The notes under the pieces were generated by a model. It searched no databases. It worked only from the letters and a program-made list of their open reading frames with translations, and was not told the DNA's origin. The position numbers were made by a program, and so were the translations under genes. Of a stretch of DNA of 64,000 nt, positions 1 through 9,952 are shown piece by piece (position 1 is the first letter of the stretch; every line of letters starts with the position of its first letter). The DNA is from Sternotherus odoratus (Eukaryota > Chordata > Testudines > Kinosternidae): assembly GCA_032164245.1 (NCBI GenBank), contig JAVMKO010000001.1, positions 249,807,644 to 249,871,643 of the forward strand, given 5' to 3'.

Positions 1-539
1 TTTGTAATAACCAGCAGATCAGTGGTTGTGCAGGAAGTCACAGATGATGCACAAAAAGAAAATACCTGCTTTCTCTTCCGTGAAAAAGTATAAGGCAGCA
101 GAGCTTAAAAAAGACAAGATTGTGGCTGTCAGGACATCAGACAAAAAGGGTAGAAGAGGAACAGGGTGGCTAGACCAACCTCAGCCAGTGTGTATTCAGG
201 ACCAGTCTACTCTAGTCTGTCCCTAACTATCTAGACAGTTTAGGGCCTTCTGACCAGCCTAAAAGCCCATCAGCTAGAGAGTAAGAAACATCCAACCAAA
301 CAGCTGAAAAATCTATGCACTTGCAATCAACTGCATGAAAGTCAGCTAAACGCTGGCCACTCTTCGGCTCTTCAGGGGCCTCACCTCCAGTCCATATTCA
401 GAATCGGCTTCCATTAACTTGAGTAAGTGCTTTGGCTGAATAAAAAAAATCATGATTAGACTTGGGTCCGTATCGGTCATGGACCTGTGTTGAACACCAC
501 AGTCACACAAGCTGGAGACTAATCACTTGATGCAAGTCA
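1..539. other. Non-coding, nothing recognised
   Basis: No exon with convincing splice sites and no repeat that I can name. A 66-codon open frame near position 26 is lysine-rich but has no recognisable domain and no clear splice context. Confidence 0.4.
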
Positions 540-552
540 CATTGACTTTAAT

Positions 553-677
553 AAAATCAGAGAGGTAGCCGTGTTAGTCTGGATTTGAAGAAGCGACAAA
601 GAGTCCTGTGGCACTTTAAAGACTAACTAAAGTATTGTTTTTGTTAGTCTTTAAGGTGTCACGGGACTCTTTGTCGC
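553..677 (-). mobile_element. Penelope-like element 3' end with inverted 5' tail
   Basis: The left part carries the element's 3' terminus read on the minus strand (AGACTAACACGGCTACCTCT). The 34-nt segment 594-627 is then repeated in inverted orientation at 643-676, so the insertion is a hairpin. It is flanked by a perfect 13-bp target-site duplication, CATTGACTTTAAT, at 540-552 and 678-690, which defines the insertion exactly. The family assignment rests on the copy at 4038-4574, where the same 3' terminus follows a GIY-YIG endonuclease reading frame. Confidence 0.8.
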
Positions 678-690
678 CATTGACTTTAAT

Positions 691-1350
691 GTGAGTTGGG
701 TCAGGCTGTAAGGAAACTTTTAAAACATTTGGCATCACATTACAGATAAATATAACATCCAGGGCCTCTTCCTGAGCCATGTCCATGGGAGCTTTGCCAC
801 TGAAACCCTAGTTTTTAAAAAGCCAGCCTTTGATATCGAGTAGAATGGGAAGCACTCAGAACAGTGTCTTTTGGAATGCCATTATTCCTAAGGTTTGCCA
901 GTTCAATAAACAGAGGTGGAGCTTTTAAAGATTTTGTTCTCTCCATGGATGATCCTGAAGGAGGGATTGAGAAAAAAACAATGTTAATTTTCTTTTACTT
1001 TTTTTTTTTAAGTTCCTTTTAAGGAAGGTAAAAATGTTTAATTAAGTTCAGTATTTCTCCAGGTTTTCTCCATACCTACGAAAGACATGCAAGATCAAGA
1101 GAGAGAAAAATTGCCAAAAATTCTTCAAAGGAAAGGAGAAATAAGGGAAGTGGAGAGATGAGGAAAAGAAAGTGACATTTATTTTTCTACTTTAATTTTT
1201 AAGGCCCCAATCCTGCTTCCACTGAAGTTAATGGGAGTTTTGCCCTTGACTTTAATGCAAGCAGGATAAGGCTCTACTTTCCCCCTTCCCAAACTAGAAA
1301 ATTTTAGTAGACTAAGGCACCATGCGATAGTGGAATAAGCTTGGGGTGTG
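691..1350. other. Non-coding; one small palindromic motif
   Basis: No gene seen. Positions 1208-1264 form an imperfect palindrome built around GAAGTTAATGGGAG and CTTGACTTTAATG. The same kind of palindrome recurs at 46377-46446, so this is probably an old dispersed repeat. The rest is AT-rich and unassigned. Confidence 0.4.
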
Positions 1351-1723
1351 TTAAGGCATGGCTACACTTGCAGATATAGAGCACTTTGGGTTAAACCAGC
1401 CTTCGGAGAGTGCAGTAGGGAAAGCGCTGCAGCGAGTCCACACTGACAGCTGCAAGCACAGTGGCATGGCCTCATTTGCAGCACTTGAAGCGGCATTGGG
1501 AGTCGTGCATTATGGGCAGCTATCCCACAGAGCACCTCTTTCCAATCTGGTGCTGTGGCTTGTGGGAAGGGGGTGGAAAGGTGCAGGGCATTCTGGGTCC
1601 TGTCCCAACGCCCCGTGATGCATCGGTTCACATCCCAGCAACCCCTGTGCTTCCCTCTACATTTGGCACCAACTTTCAATGTTTTTTGTACTGTGCGCTC
1701 TGTCTTCCCTTTCAGTCTGTGGG

Positions 1724-2830
1724 AATGGAGCCTGAACTGCTGAGGAACAGCTGGCGAGTCTCACAAGCACGTCACGTTTGGTAGTCGAGTTACTCCTTAA
1801 GATCCAAAATGACAGTGAGGACTCCAACGATGCTATCGACTCGCATAACGCATACAACATGAGATTGCCTGTGGCATTCACCACCGTGGAACACCGCTTT
1901 TGGGCTCGGGAAACAAGCACTGAGTGGCAGGATCACATTGTCATGCAAGTCCGGCATGTGAAGCAGTGACTGCAGAACTTTCGGGTGAGAAAAGCCACTT
2001 TCATGGGACTGTGTGAGGAGCTTGCTCCCCCCCTGCATCACAAGGACACGAGATTGAGAGCTTCCCTGACGGTGGAGAAGCAGGTGGCTATTGCAGTCTG
2101 GAAGCTGGGAACTCCAGACAGCTACCGATCAGTGGCCAACCAGTGTGAGTGGGAACGTTGACTGTTGGAATCATTTTGATGTAAGTTTGCAAGGCCATTA
2201 ATTACATCCTGCTCAGAAGAAGCGTGACTCTGGGTAACATGCATGACGTTGTGGCTGGCATTGCACAAATGGGGGTTTCCCTGACTGCAGAGGAGCGATA
2301 GATGGGATGAATATTCCAATTCTGGCACCAGCCCACCTAGCTTCTGAGTGTGTTAATTGGAAGAGGTATTGCTCTATGGTTCTCCAGGCCCTTGTGGCTC
2401 ATTGTGGGCGTTACACTGACATTGATGCAGGCTGACCCAGAAAGGTGCATGAGGCATGCATGTCCCTGTTCAGGAGGCTGCAAGCCAGGACTTTTTTTCC
2501 AGATCAGAAGATCACCATAGGGGAAGTCGAAATGCCCATTGTGATCCTTGGAGACTCCCTTTACACTTTAGTGTCATGAAACCCTACACAGGGAACCTTG
2601 ACAGCAGCAAGGAGCAGTTCAACAACAGGCTGAGCCAGTGCTGAATGACTGTGGAGTGTGCTTTTGGCCATTGAAAGGGCCACTGGCGCTCTCTGTGTGG
2701 GACGCTGGACTTGGCTGATGAGAGCATCCCCACGGTTATATCTGCGTGCTGTACCCTCCATAACATTTGTGAAGGGAAGGGTGGAAGCTTAACTCAGGCA
2801 TGGAACTCGGAGGTTTAACACCTGGAGGCT
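1724..2830 (+). pseudogene. PIF/Harbinger transposase relic (HARBI1-like)
   Basis: The reading frame is broken by several frameshifts and stops but is easy to follow. The clearest stretch is about 2548-2800, which reads ILGDSLYTLVS, then after a frameshift MKPYTGNLDSSKEQFNNRL, a stop, MTVECAFG, another stop, KGHWRSLCGTLDLADESIP and ISACCTLHNICEGKGG. This is the C-terminal half of a DDE_Tnp_4 catalytic domain: the GDSxY block holds a catalytic Asp and VECAFG holds the catalytic Glu. Upstream, 1780-2330 is probably the N-terminal part, with recognisable pieces around 1840-2110. Intact family members cut and paste Harbinger elements together with a Myb-like partner. This copy cannot make a working enzyme. 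Confidence 0.85.
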
Positions 2831-3111
2831 GAATTTGAAGAGCCAGAGAGAAGAGCTATTATAGGGGCCCAGTGCAGGGCTACAAGGATTAGGGATGCCT
2901 TGATGGAGCAATTTGAGGCTGAAAGCCACCAGTTATGTGTGGCGTCCTGCACAGGAGTGAAATGCAGTGGTCCAATGTTAGTAGGAATCTGTGTCTGCTA
3001 CGCTGACTTGCAGTGCCCATTGCTTTCCTGGGCTAAGGTATCTTTTACTTTATGCAGTAATAAAGTCTGTTTTCAAAGCAGAAAACTCCATTTATTGAAA
3101 AGAAAATTCAC

Positions 3112-3975
3112 TTATTGAAAAAACCCACAACTGCTTGGAATACAAAAAGGGCAAGGGGGTGGGTGAGGAATGGTACAATCACAGATTTGCATGTGTCCTG
3201 TTATCATACTCAGCCTTCCTGTCTGGAGTGCTGTACTGGTGATGGGGGTTGAGTGCAGTGGATAAGGGTCGTAGTTTTCATGGGTGGGTGGTGAAGCTAC
3301 AGGTGTTGGAGGCAGATGGGTGAGGTAAGAACCTAGCTGTTGGGGAAAGTGGGTTGGAGGTGACATGGAGGCAAAAGGGAAGAGGTTTGGGACAAGGACT
3401 GCGTGGGGTGGGGTGGGGTGGGGGGAGCGTGGTAGTGCTCTGCGTGCATGGCTACAAGCACTTGGATAGAGTCCGTTTGGTGCTCCATGATGCTTATCAT
3501 GCTTTTCTGTGCTTTGCTGCCGGAGCACTGCATTTCTCTGCCAGCACTTCTCATTCTGCTGGTGGATCCTCCTTTCACTCTCCCTCCACTCCTGTGACTG
3601 CTGCATTACTTTAAGCAGCTTGTCTTGTTTGCTTCTTTGTGGCCTCTTCCTGATTCTTTGCTGTCTCTCAGTTGGTGATAACATGGACGGCTGAGATCTC
3701 AAGGTTGCATCTGTAAAGGCAAAATGCAACACAACAGAGGCAGCACTATTCACAGCAGACAGCAATGATTCCCCTGCACTTAAAGAGGGCAGGCACAGTC
3801 TACACAATAGCATCATTTGTCCATCCCAAAGCGAGCACACGTAACCCATGGGAGCCCCAAAATGGTGAGTAAGCATAACGTCCAGAGGGACTGATTGTTT
3901 CATGGTTGTACTGTCCTCTGTGTTTCTGTGCCTTGGGGAGAGCCAACAGATGCAGGGAGAGCACCTACACTGCAC
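3112..3975 (-). CDS. Possible Harbinger accessory (Myb-like partner) ORF, C-terminal part
   Basis: An uninterrupted 287-codon frame on the minus strand converges with the transposase relic. Its middle is a charged, Gln/Arg/Glu-rich helix-like stretch (about residues 104-155, including RIRKRPQRSKQDKLLKVMQQ and EWRESERRIHQQNEK). A Pro/His-rich tail follows. In intact vertebrate Harbinger elements the second ORF encodes a Myb/SANT-like DNA-binding protein whose C-terminal part has this composition. No Myb/SANT domain is visible here, so the N-terminus is missing or out of frame. The absence of stops may be chance or recent insertion. I would not call this a functional gene; it is best read as a remnant of the transposon's second protein. 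Confidence 0.45.
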   Translation of the reverse strand: MQCRCSPCICWLSPRHRNTEDSTTMKQSVPLDVMLTHHFGAPMGYVCSLWDGQMMLLCRLCLPSLSAGESLLSAVNSAASVVLHFAFTDATLRSQPSMLSPTERQQRIRKRPQRSKQDKLLKVMQQSQEWRESERRIHQQNEKCWQRNAVLRQQSTEKHDKHHGAPNGLYPSACSHARRALPRSPHPTPPHAVLVPNLFPFASMSPPTHFPQQLGSYLTHLPPTPVASPPTHENYDPYPLHSTPITSTALQTGRLSMITGHMQICDCTIPHPPPCPFCIPSSCGFFQ

Positions 3976-4037
3976 ATAGGAAGCAATTTGCAGTGCTTGA
4001 TAGGAACTTTATTGCACCTACAAACTTTATGAACAAT

Positions 4038-4574
4038 CAGGGTGGTAGCCGTGTTAGTCTGGAATAGCAGAGTTAACAAAGTCCTGTGGCACCTTAAAGA
4101 CTAGCTATAAAGTTTTGAAGCATGAGCTTTCGTGGGCTAATACCCACTTTGTCGGATGCAGGCAGTGGAAGTGTTCACAAACAGGCAGTTATAGAAAAGT
4201 AGGTAAGAGCCAGGTGGGAGGTGAAAAGGTTAGTCCAATTAAGCTGAGCCAGCTTGTTATCTCCGATCAGGGAGTGTGGATTATTCGTCTAGCATTTGAA
4301 TGGGGTGTGTGAACATGGAGAGACGAGAAACAATGTCTGTAATGAGCCAACCATTGTAGATCTCGGTTCAATCCCAAAGTGTGTGTGCTGAATTTGCAAA
4401 TGAATTGAAGCTCTGCAGTCTCTCTTTGCAGTCTGGATCTGAAGTTCCCTTTCTGCAGTATGGTGACTTTTAAATCTGTAATAGTGTGTCCAGGCAGGTT
4501 GAAGTGTTCCCCTACAGGTTTTTGTATATTGCCATTCCTAATATCTGATTTGTGTGCATTTATCCTTTTTCGTA
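4038..4574 (-). mobile_element. Penelope-like element, 5'-truncated, with GIY-YIG end
   Basis: Flanked by a perfect 12-bp target-site duplication, TTTATGAACAAT, at 4026-4037 and 4575-4586, so both boundaries are exact. Read on the minus strand it starts inside the endonuclease coding region and runs through a 3' untranslated region to the terminus AACACGGCTACCACCCTG. It shares that terminus with the short copies at 553, 22969 and 32929. It inserted close to the right limit of the Harbinger remnant. Confidence 0.85.
4267..4572 (-). pseudogene. PLE GIY-YIG endonuclease C-terminal fragment
   Basis: An open frame of 101 codons plus stop begins with RKRINAHKSDI and continues through PVGEHFNLPGHTITDLKVTI to a stop at 4267-4269. 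The RINxHKSDI, then VGEHFN, then PGH, then DLKV order is the C-terminal half of the GIY-YIG nuclease that Penelope-like elements carry downstream of their reverse transcriptase. The GIY-YIG core itself and the whole reverse transcriptase lie upstream of the truncation point and are absent. The fragment has no in-frame stop, so the insertion is moderately young. It has no start codon of its own and is not expected to be active. Confidence 0.8.
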
Positions 4575-4626
4575 TTTATGAACAATATAATAGATGCTAT
4601 TATTTTATATGCCACTAGATGGAGAT

Positions 4627-4642
4627 CTCTCTCTCTCTCTCT
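4627..4642. repeat. (TC)n microsatellite
   Basis: A run of CT dinucleotides in the AT-rich stretch between the PLE and the following CR1. Nothing else is recognised in 4587-4685. Confidence 0.7.
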
Positions 4643-4685
4643 TAAACTATATACACATACCACATAGATGCTTATATCTTCAGGG

Positions 4686-5100
4686 ATTCATAAATTTGAA
4701 GCCCAGAAGAAACCTGTATGATCATGCAGTCTGAGCTGCAGCATAACAAAGGCCATAGAATTTCACTAAGTCATTCCTGCATCAAGCTCACAACTTCTTG
4801 TGTGATAGAGCATAACTTTTAGAAAGATATCCAACCCCGTTTTAAAGGCTTCGAAGGATGGAGAATCTACATTAGTCGTTCCAATGATTAATTACCCTTT
4901 CTGTTAAAAATGCATGCCTCATTTCTAGTCTGATTGGTCTAACTTCAGCTTCCAGTTGCTAAATCTCAAGTCTTCGTCAGCTAAAGTAAAGAGTCCTCTA
5001 CTATCAAAAATATTTTCCCACAGTATGTTCTTATGGAACACGATCATGTCACCTCAGTGTTCTCTTGGCTAAGCTAAATAGGGTGAGTAAATTAGTCTCT
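4686..5100 (-). mobile_element. CR1 LINE 3' fragment
   Basis: Reads as a CR1 3' end on the minus strand. The + strand begins TTCATAAATTTGAAGCCCAG, followed by the GATCATGCAGTCTGA block and later GATCATGTCACCTCA. The same order of blocks occurs in the copy at 35913. The copy is diverged and 5'-truncated, with no clear target-site duplication, as is usual for CR1. Confidence 0.8.
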
Positions 5101-5110
5101 CACTGTAGGA

Positions 5111-5241
5111 CTAGTTCGGCCGATCGCAGCCAGTGGGAGCCGCGATCGGCCGAACCTGTGGACGCAGCAGGTAAACAAACTGGCCAGGCCCACTAAGGGT
5201 CCTTACTCTGGAGGGCTGCGTGTCAAGGTTGCTGATCCCTG
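5111..5241. mobile_element. hAT-type non-autonomous element, right-end fragment
   Basis: The right end reads GTCAAGGTTGCTGATCCCTG, i.e. a terminus CAGGGATCAGCAACCTTGAC on the other strand. This resembles the right terminal repeat of the intact hAT at 53759-57728 (CAGTGATGGCGAACCTATGA). A GC-rich internal palindrome (TTCGGCCGATCGC and its inverse) sits at 5115-5127 and 5142-5154. The left end is missing. Confidence 0.6.
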
Positions 5242-5304
5242 ATATAGAATATAGGGGATAGCCTATAAATACTTCTTATATACAGCTCTCATAACAAGCT
5301 GAAA

Positions 5305-5400
5305 GCCAGTAACTCCCGAGTTCTAATACTGTCTCTGCCACTGTGATTTGCTAGGTGGCTTTGAGCAAGACCTATAAAGCCAGACTAAGCCTGAGTTCTG
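5305..5400 (+). repeat. MIR-like SINE fragment
   Basis: Shows the diagnostic order GAGTTCTAATACTGTCTCTG, then CCACTGTGATTTGC, then GAGCAAGACC, like the tRNA-distal core of MIR. Diverged and partial. Confidence 0.5.
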
Positions 5401-5730
5401 TGTGCTAGTGCAGGAAGGACAAAAGAAACTCTTGTAGGTAGGAGTGCAAGGACACGGAAGGGCTAGCACCACAAAAAGCTCTAGGTGGTGCAAAGGTAGT
5501 AGAGTGGAGGACAAATGAAACCTCTCCAGCTCACCCCACCAGCCTCCTGCATTAACTTCAAATGGAGGGAGATGATGACAGGAGCATGATATCCTCAGCT
5601 CACTGAGAGGTTTTGCAAAGATGGCTGGGCTCAGAGGAGAGAACATACAACAGTCTACACAGAAGGCACTTGCATAGCAGCTGTGTTGCCCATCTATTTT
5701 GGAGAGCATTCGAACTGCTTCAGCTGCCCC

Positions 5731-5854
5731 TACGGTAACCAGACAGCAAGTGTGAAAAATCGGGACAGGGGTTGGGGGGTAATAGGAGTCTATATAAGAA
5801 AAAGACCCCAAAATCGGGACTGTCCCTATAAAATCAGGACATCTGGTCACCCTA
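5731..5854 (-). mobile_element. Small hAT MITE, copy 1
   Basis: 124 bp with ends TACGGTAACCAGAC and GTCTGGTCACCCTA-like sequence. The 8-bp target-site duplication GCTGCCCC/GCTGCCCG at 5723-5730 and 5855-5862 matches 7 of 8. It is the same family as the copy at 8612-8730 in the opposite orientation, sharing the TATATAAGAAAAAGACCCC and CCCTATAAAATC blocks. An 8-bp duplication points to the hAT superfamily. Confidence 0.8.
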
Positions 5855-6004
5855 GCTGCCCGTTGTACTGGTAGACTGCGTGGAACCAAGACCATGCAGG
5901 AGAAGGAGAACTAATGTCTTTCAATATAGTTTACAACATAAAAGGCTGTAAAACCCCCACAATGCCTCTTACAACGCCCACTGGCCCAAAGTCTGTGCCT
6001 TCAG

Positions 6005-6110
6005 TTCATAACTGATTCTTAATCTCTGTGTATCTCTGTTACCTTGTCTGTAAAATGGGGCTAGTACTCATTGACCTGCTTTCTATAGGCCTGGTGAGAA
6101 TTAGTAAAAG
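6005..6110 (+). repeat. MIR fragment
   Basis: Contains CTTAATCTCTGTGTATCTCT, then GTCTGTAAAATGGGG, then GGTGAGAATTAG, the conserved 3' half of MIR in plus orientation. Confidence 0.7.
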
Positions 6111-8603
6111 TCATATGGCTCTTTGAAGATATTACGTGCTGAGACTCACTGCGTTCAACCTTTTGAATTCTTAAATTCTATTTTTGTTATAAAGCTTTAA
6201 TTCTACCCTTACCACGGCTTACGGGGGGCTGGAGGGAACCCTACTAAAGTCTGCTGATGTTAATTTAACAAGTTTCGTGGAGACTTCAGTGCGGTCTGGT
6301 TTAATTTAAGCACGGTTACCTCAAGATACTAATGCATATGACTGCAAATTCCTAGTTCAAAAAGAGAGAGAGCAAAAAAGAAAACCATCAAAATCCAAAA
6401 TAATGTTAAAAACCTTGCTCATCTCTTTTCAAAAGACCCTGGGTCATCTCTGCCTCTGTAAATGGGGTTCAAAAGATTGGACATGAATCTATTACCTGCT
6501 TGATGCAGTAAATACAAGTCTATAGCAGTGGCTGATCATTAGGGATTATTGGTGCTAACCCCACCAAAGATGTCATGACTGTGTAGTGTGGCTGATGTGT
6601 CGCAAGTTGCAGTACTGCCTCCTGCCATTGGGTGATCCTGAGTGGGGCAGGAGCTACTTCAGACCCAGGTGCACTGGAGGAAGGAGGTACAGAGCATGCA
6701 TCTATAGGGCTATCTCCAAAGAGACAGAGTACAAGGTTGTCTGCAGATGCTACCAGCTGTCTCTGTTCTTCCTTTTCCAGACCCAGTAGTAAGTAGGGGC
6801 AATTCTGAGCCTTGTGGTGCAGGTGTCAGTAGGAGGAGAAAGAGTTCTGAGCATGGGCTCAGGTGTTTTTGAGTCTGAAGATGTAGGGAGTGGAGGAAAA
6901 GAAGGGGGTGCATTCTGGGCTTGGCACTGCCAGGTGGAAGAGGCTTCAGAGCTAAGGGCATGGTAATGTTCTGTAGGGAGGTTGACAGGAAGAGGAGGGG
7001 TTCTCCACTTGAGGGCTAAGTGTGTGTAGGAATTTCTGAGCAGGTGAGGGCTGATGAAGGTGCTTGGGATGGGCCAGAGGTAGGTGGGGATGAGCCGATT
7101 GGTAGAATTTAATGGTCCAGAGGTGGGGGGGAGGGGCAGAGTGGAGGAGAAGGAAAGAATGAAGCAGCAGGTGGATTGGTGTGGGGGTGGTGGGATGGTG
7201 TGGTAAGTAGACTGGACATTAGAGGTTAACACCAGGAGAACAGTGAAGGAGCAATAAGGGGCTATATTTGGTTTCTTCCATCCTGCCATTCATTCACTGT
7301 AAAATGTCCCTATTTTTCATTCTAGAAGAGGGAGGGGGAGAGGGGCCCTCCTTTATCTTCTGACTTTGCCACCCCCAACCACAGTGCGCCAGCATTTTAC
7401 TTCAAAAATCTGACCAACCTGTGGGGCCGGGATGTGGGTACAGATTGCTACTTGCAGCCCCACCACTCCTGTTGGGAACCAACTGCCGCTGATGCAATGC
7501 ATTGCGATACACCAGCCAGCGATTGAGAAACAATCTGTTTCCTGGGAGCTATTCCGTAGTCTCCCTCTCTTTCTATGTAATCCTCCTAGTTGTTGTCAAC
7601 AACAAGAGCTGGGTTCAATGTACAAGGAGATCCTCTTAAAATTAACAAACCCCACCGGCATTTTAAGGTCCTCAATATGTTTAAAAGCTTTTGGGCTAAA
7701 ATTTGCTGAGACACGTTTGAATACTGTAAAGAGTTCACAGATAAAGAGTCATCATCTCAACAAATAGAAGAGTAGGAAGCTCAAGTGAAGGTACGGCATG
7801 CAAAGGACAACAGATACATGGACTAAGTTGCCTATGCAGGAGGTGACTGAACAAAGTATATATAGAATTTTGAGACCTCATTTTTCAGAAGGAAAGATTG
7901 AAGAGCATGGCAAGAAATCAGGAAGGTGGGATTAAGCTAAACCCAAAGGACGCGGCATGTTGGGCTTGATGGTTTTTTCTTGTTGTTGATATTTCTTGCA
8001 TCCTTAATATCGCTACAGAAAATGCAGCACAGATGCATTCAGTCTTGTTCATAATCTTATCAAGCCCATAAAAGAAAGTTAGACGGGCATCTGATCTTTC
8101 TGAAGTCTGCATTTTCATAAATATTTCCCGTGAGGAGTTTGCGAAATTGAAATTGGTTTGATAACCCTGCTTTGTTCACCGAGCCTTAGATCCCTAGAGA
8201 CCAGTGAGAAAAATGAAAAGATTTTAACGGAACGTAATCATAGCAATTCAGCACAATGGCACAGAGACAAAGATAAGATGAAAAATAACGTACTGTTCCC
8301 TGTGCTTTCCTTGTTCTCTCATTTGCGTGATAATTTTCATACCTTACCTTTGAAAGATATAATTACAGTAATTGCAATCTGAATGTTTCCGAGAGTTATG
8401 CTCTACAGCACCTTTTCCCCTTGACATTTGTGCTTTTAAACTAATATAAGATCTTTACCAAGTAAATGGGAGTGGGAGGGGCTGATTCTCTGTAGTGTAT
8501 TGGTAGCTATATGCTGCTGCCCTAAAGCCAAAGAAGAATCCTTAAAAGGGATAGATTTGAAAGAGCACTTCCAGGGCCCGGTTAAGGAATAGGCATCATA
8601 AAC
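6111..8603. other. Non-coding, nothing convincing
   Basis: A purine-rich stretch at 6800-7300 opens a long minus-strand frame of Pro/Ser/Thr-rich composition with no domain, judged spurious. No splice-bounded exon or named repeat is seen. Confidence 0.4.
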
Positions 8604-8611
8604 CTGTGCCT

Positions 8612-8730
8612 TAGGGTGACCAGATGTCCCGATTTTATAGGGACAATCCTGATTTTGGGGTCTTTTTCTTATATAGGTTCCTATTCCCCTCCCCATCCTG
8701 ATTTTTCACATTTGCTGTTTGGTCGCCCTA
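8612..8730 (+). mobile_element. Small hAT MITE, copy 2
   Basis: 119 bp, ends TAGGGTGACCAGATG and GTTTGGTCGCCCTA. A perfect 8-bp target-site duplication CTGTGCCT at 8604-8611 and 8731-8738 fixes both edges. Its body matches the copy at 5731-5854 in inverse orientation. Confidence 0.9.
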
Positions 8731-8738
8731 CTGTGCCT

Positions 8739-9805
8739 AGCGCTCTAGCTCCTGGATTTGCATAGTATTTTGTACGTAAATGTTTTACTTTTCCACACTG
8801 GCTGCAATATTTGCCACCCTTAAGTATTCTGTCAAGGGAACAAAGAAATTAAATGAGCTCATGTTTTTTGTGTGTGCGTGCACATGTAAACATGTTGCTT
8901 GGGAGACAGTGGGGAGAAAATGCCTTTGGGGCAGTAAAAGTCCACAACCAGAGTCAGAAGAGTAGGGTGGACCCTGAATTTTCAAATTGTCTGTTTACTT
9001 TCTGTTTATGCTAAATTATTCTTCCTTTATTTAAAGCAGCATCATTTAAGGAAAAGAGCTTGCTGACTGCCATTGTGTATTTATTGTACAGAGATAATGG
9101 GTAAAATACCCTGTCTCTGGGTCACTGATTTCTGCTTCAATGGGAAAACAAACTCCAAGGCCCTGAAATCTTCTCCCACTCTGCATAAGGGCAACAATAG
9201 TTTATGACCTTTCATTTTATTTGGTTCCATCTCCTTACATCAAGTCATGTTGACATGTAAACTAACCCAACAGAAATGAATGATAGTAAACTATTGGTAA
9301 TTCACTCTACAAAATGAGACATAGCCCCCAAAGTCACATAGGTGTTTTTGAAATGTTACCCATGATCCCCATAGCTTTGGATTGCTATAGTTTAATTTAT
9401 TTTTAGTAGGTTTTCTTTATGGTAGCGTGAACCTGAGACATCCAGCTGTGATTATTCACTCAGCTTTTTTGACCTTCATAAGGTATATTGTTGTATGACA
9501 AGAAAGTTTCCAGAAAGATCACATGCACAGTGACTCATCAAATAGGTCAGTCTGAGCAGGTATTTTTCAGAGATACCTGCTTTTTAAGCTAGTTTTGAGC
9601 TAGGATGATTGGATCACGAGGAGGTGGAATGGCTTCTTTACAGTCACAATTGCAGCCAGAGTCAGTGATTCAGCTCCTCTTAGCTCCTAGTTCTTTTGTA
9701 CCATCATTGGGACCACACATAGCATTGCACATTTTGGCTGGAAGTATGCCTGGAGGTTTCATCACATGATATAATCTTTAATTAAAGATTAATTTTTTTA
9801 TTCTT
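8739..9805. other. Non-coding, nothing recognised
   Basis: AT-rich sequence without a supported exon or nameable repeat. Confidence 0.4.
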
Positions 9806-9840
9806 GGAGACTCCAGAACAATCCTGGAGGTTGGCAACCC
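9806..9840. repeat. Short dispersed-repeat fragment
   Basis: Contains GGAGACTCCAGAACAATCC followed by TGGAGGTTGGCAACCCTA, which I recognise as the terminal part of a dispersed reptile repeat. Only the end is present. Confidence 0.45.
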
Positions 9841-9952
9841 TAACCACAGGACTTCCTTTTGATGTTATACATCTGTGGGGTTTCATAGCTGAGAAATGTG
9901 AGCTGCATAGATTTTCGACGTTGAAATATTTGATTGCTGGTTTTACAATAGA

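Larger units (their letters stand above)
1355..4025 (+). mobile_element. Decayed PIF/Harbinger DNA transposon, right end missing
   Basis: The left end is TAA followed by GGCATGGCTACACTTGC. This fits the 3-bp TAA target site and GG..TGG.CTACACT-type terminus of the shorter Harbinger MITEs elsewhere in the window. Inside are a plus-strand relic of a HARBI1-like (DDE) transposase and, converging on it, a minus-strand open frame resembling the element's accessory protein. Candidate poly(A) signals face each other between them (AATAAAG near 3058 on +, TTTATTG near 3091 and 3112 for the minus strand). No matching right terminal repeat is visible before the PLE insertion at 4038, so the right edge is approximate and the element is probably truncated. 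Confidence 0.75.

Noticed and set aside
26..226. Lysine-rich 66-codon frame near the window start
   Set aside because: No recognisable family, no convincing acceptor or donor; cannot be supported as an exon.
5323..5895. 190-codon minus-strand frame
   Set aside because: It runs straight through the hAT MITE at 5731-5854 and a MIR-like piece and has no domain; chance frame.
6710..7289. 179-codon and 83-codon minus-strand frames
   Set aside because: Low-complexity Pro/Ser/Thr/Leu composition over a purine-rich tract; no motif or splice context.
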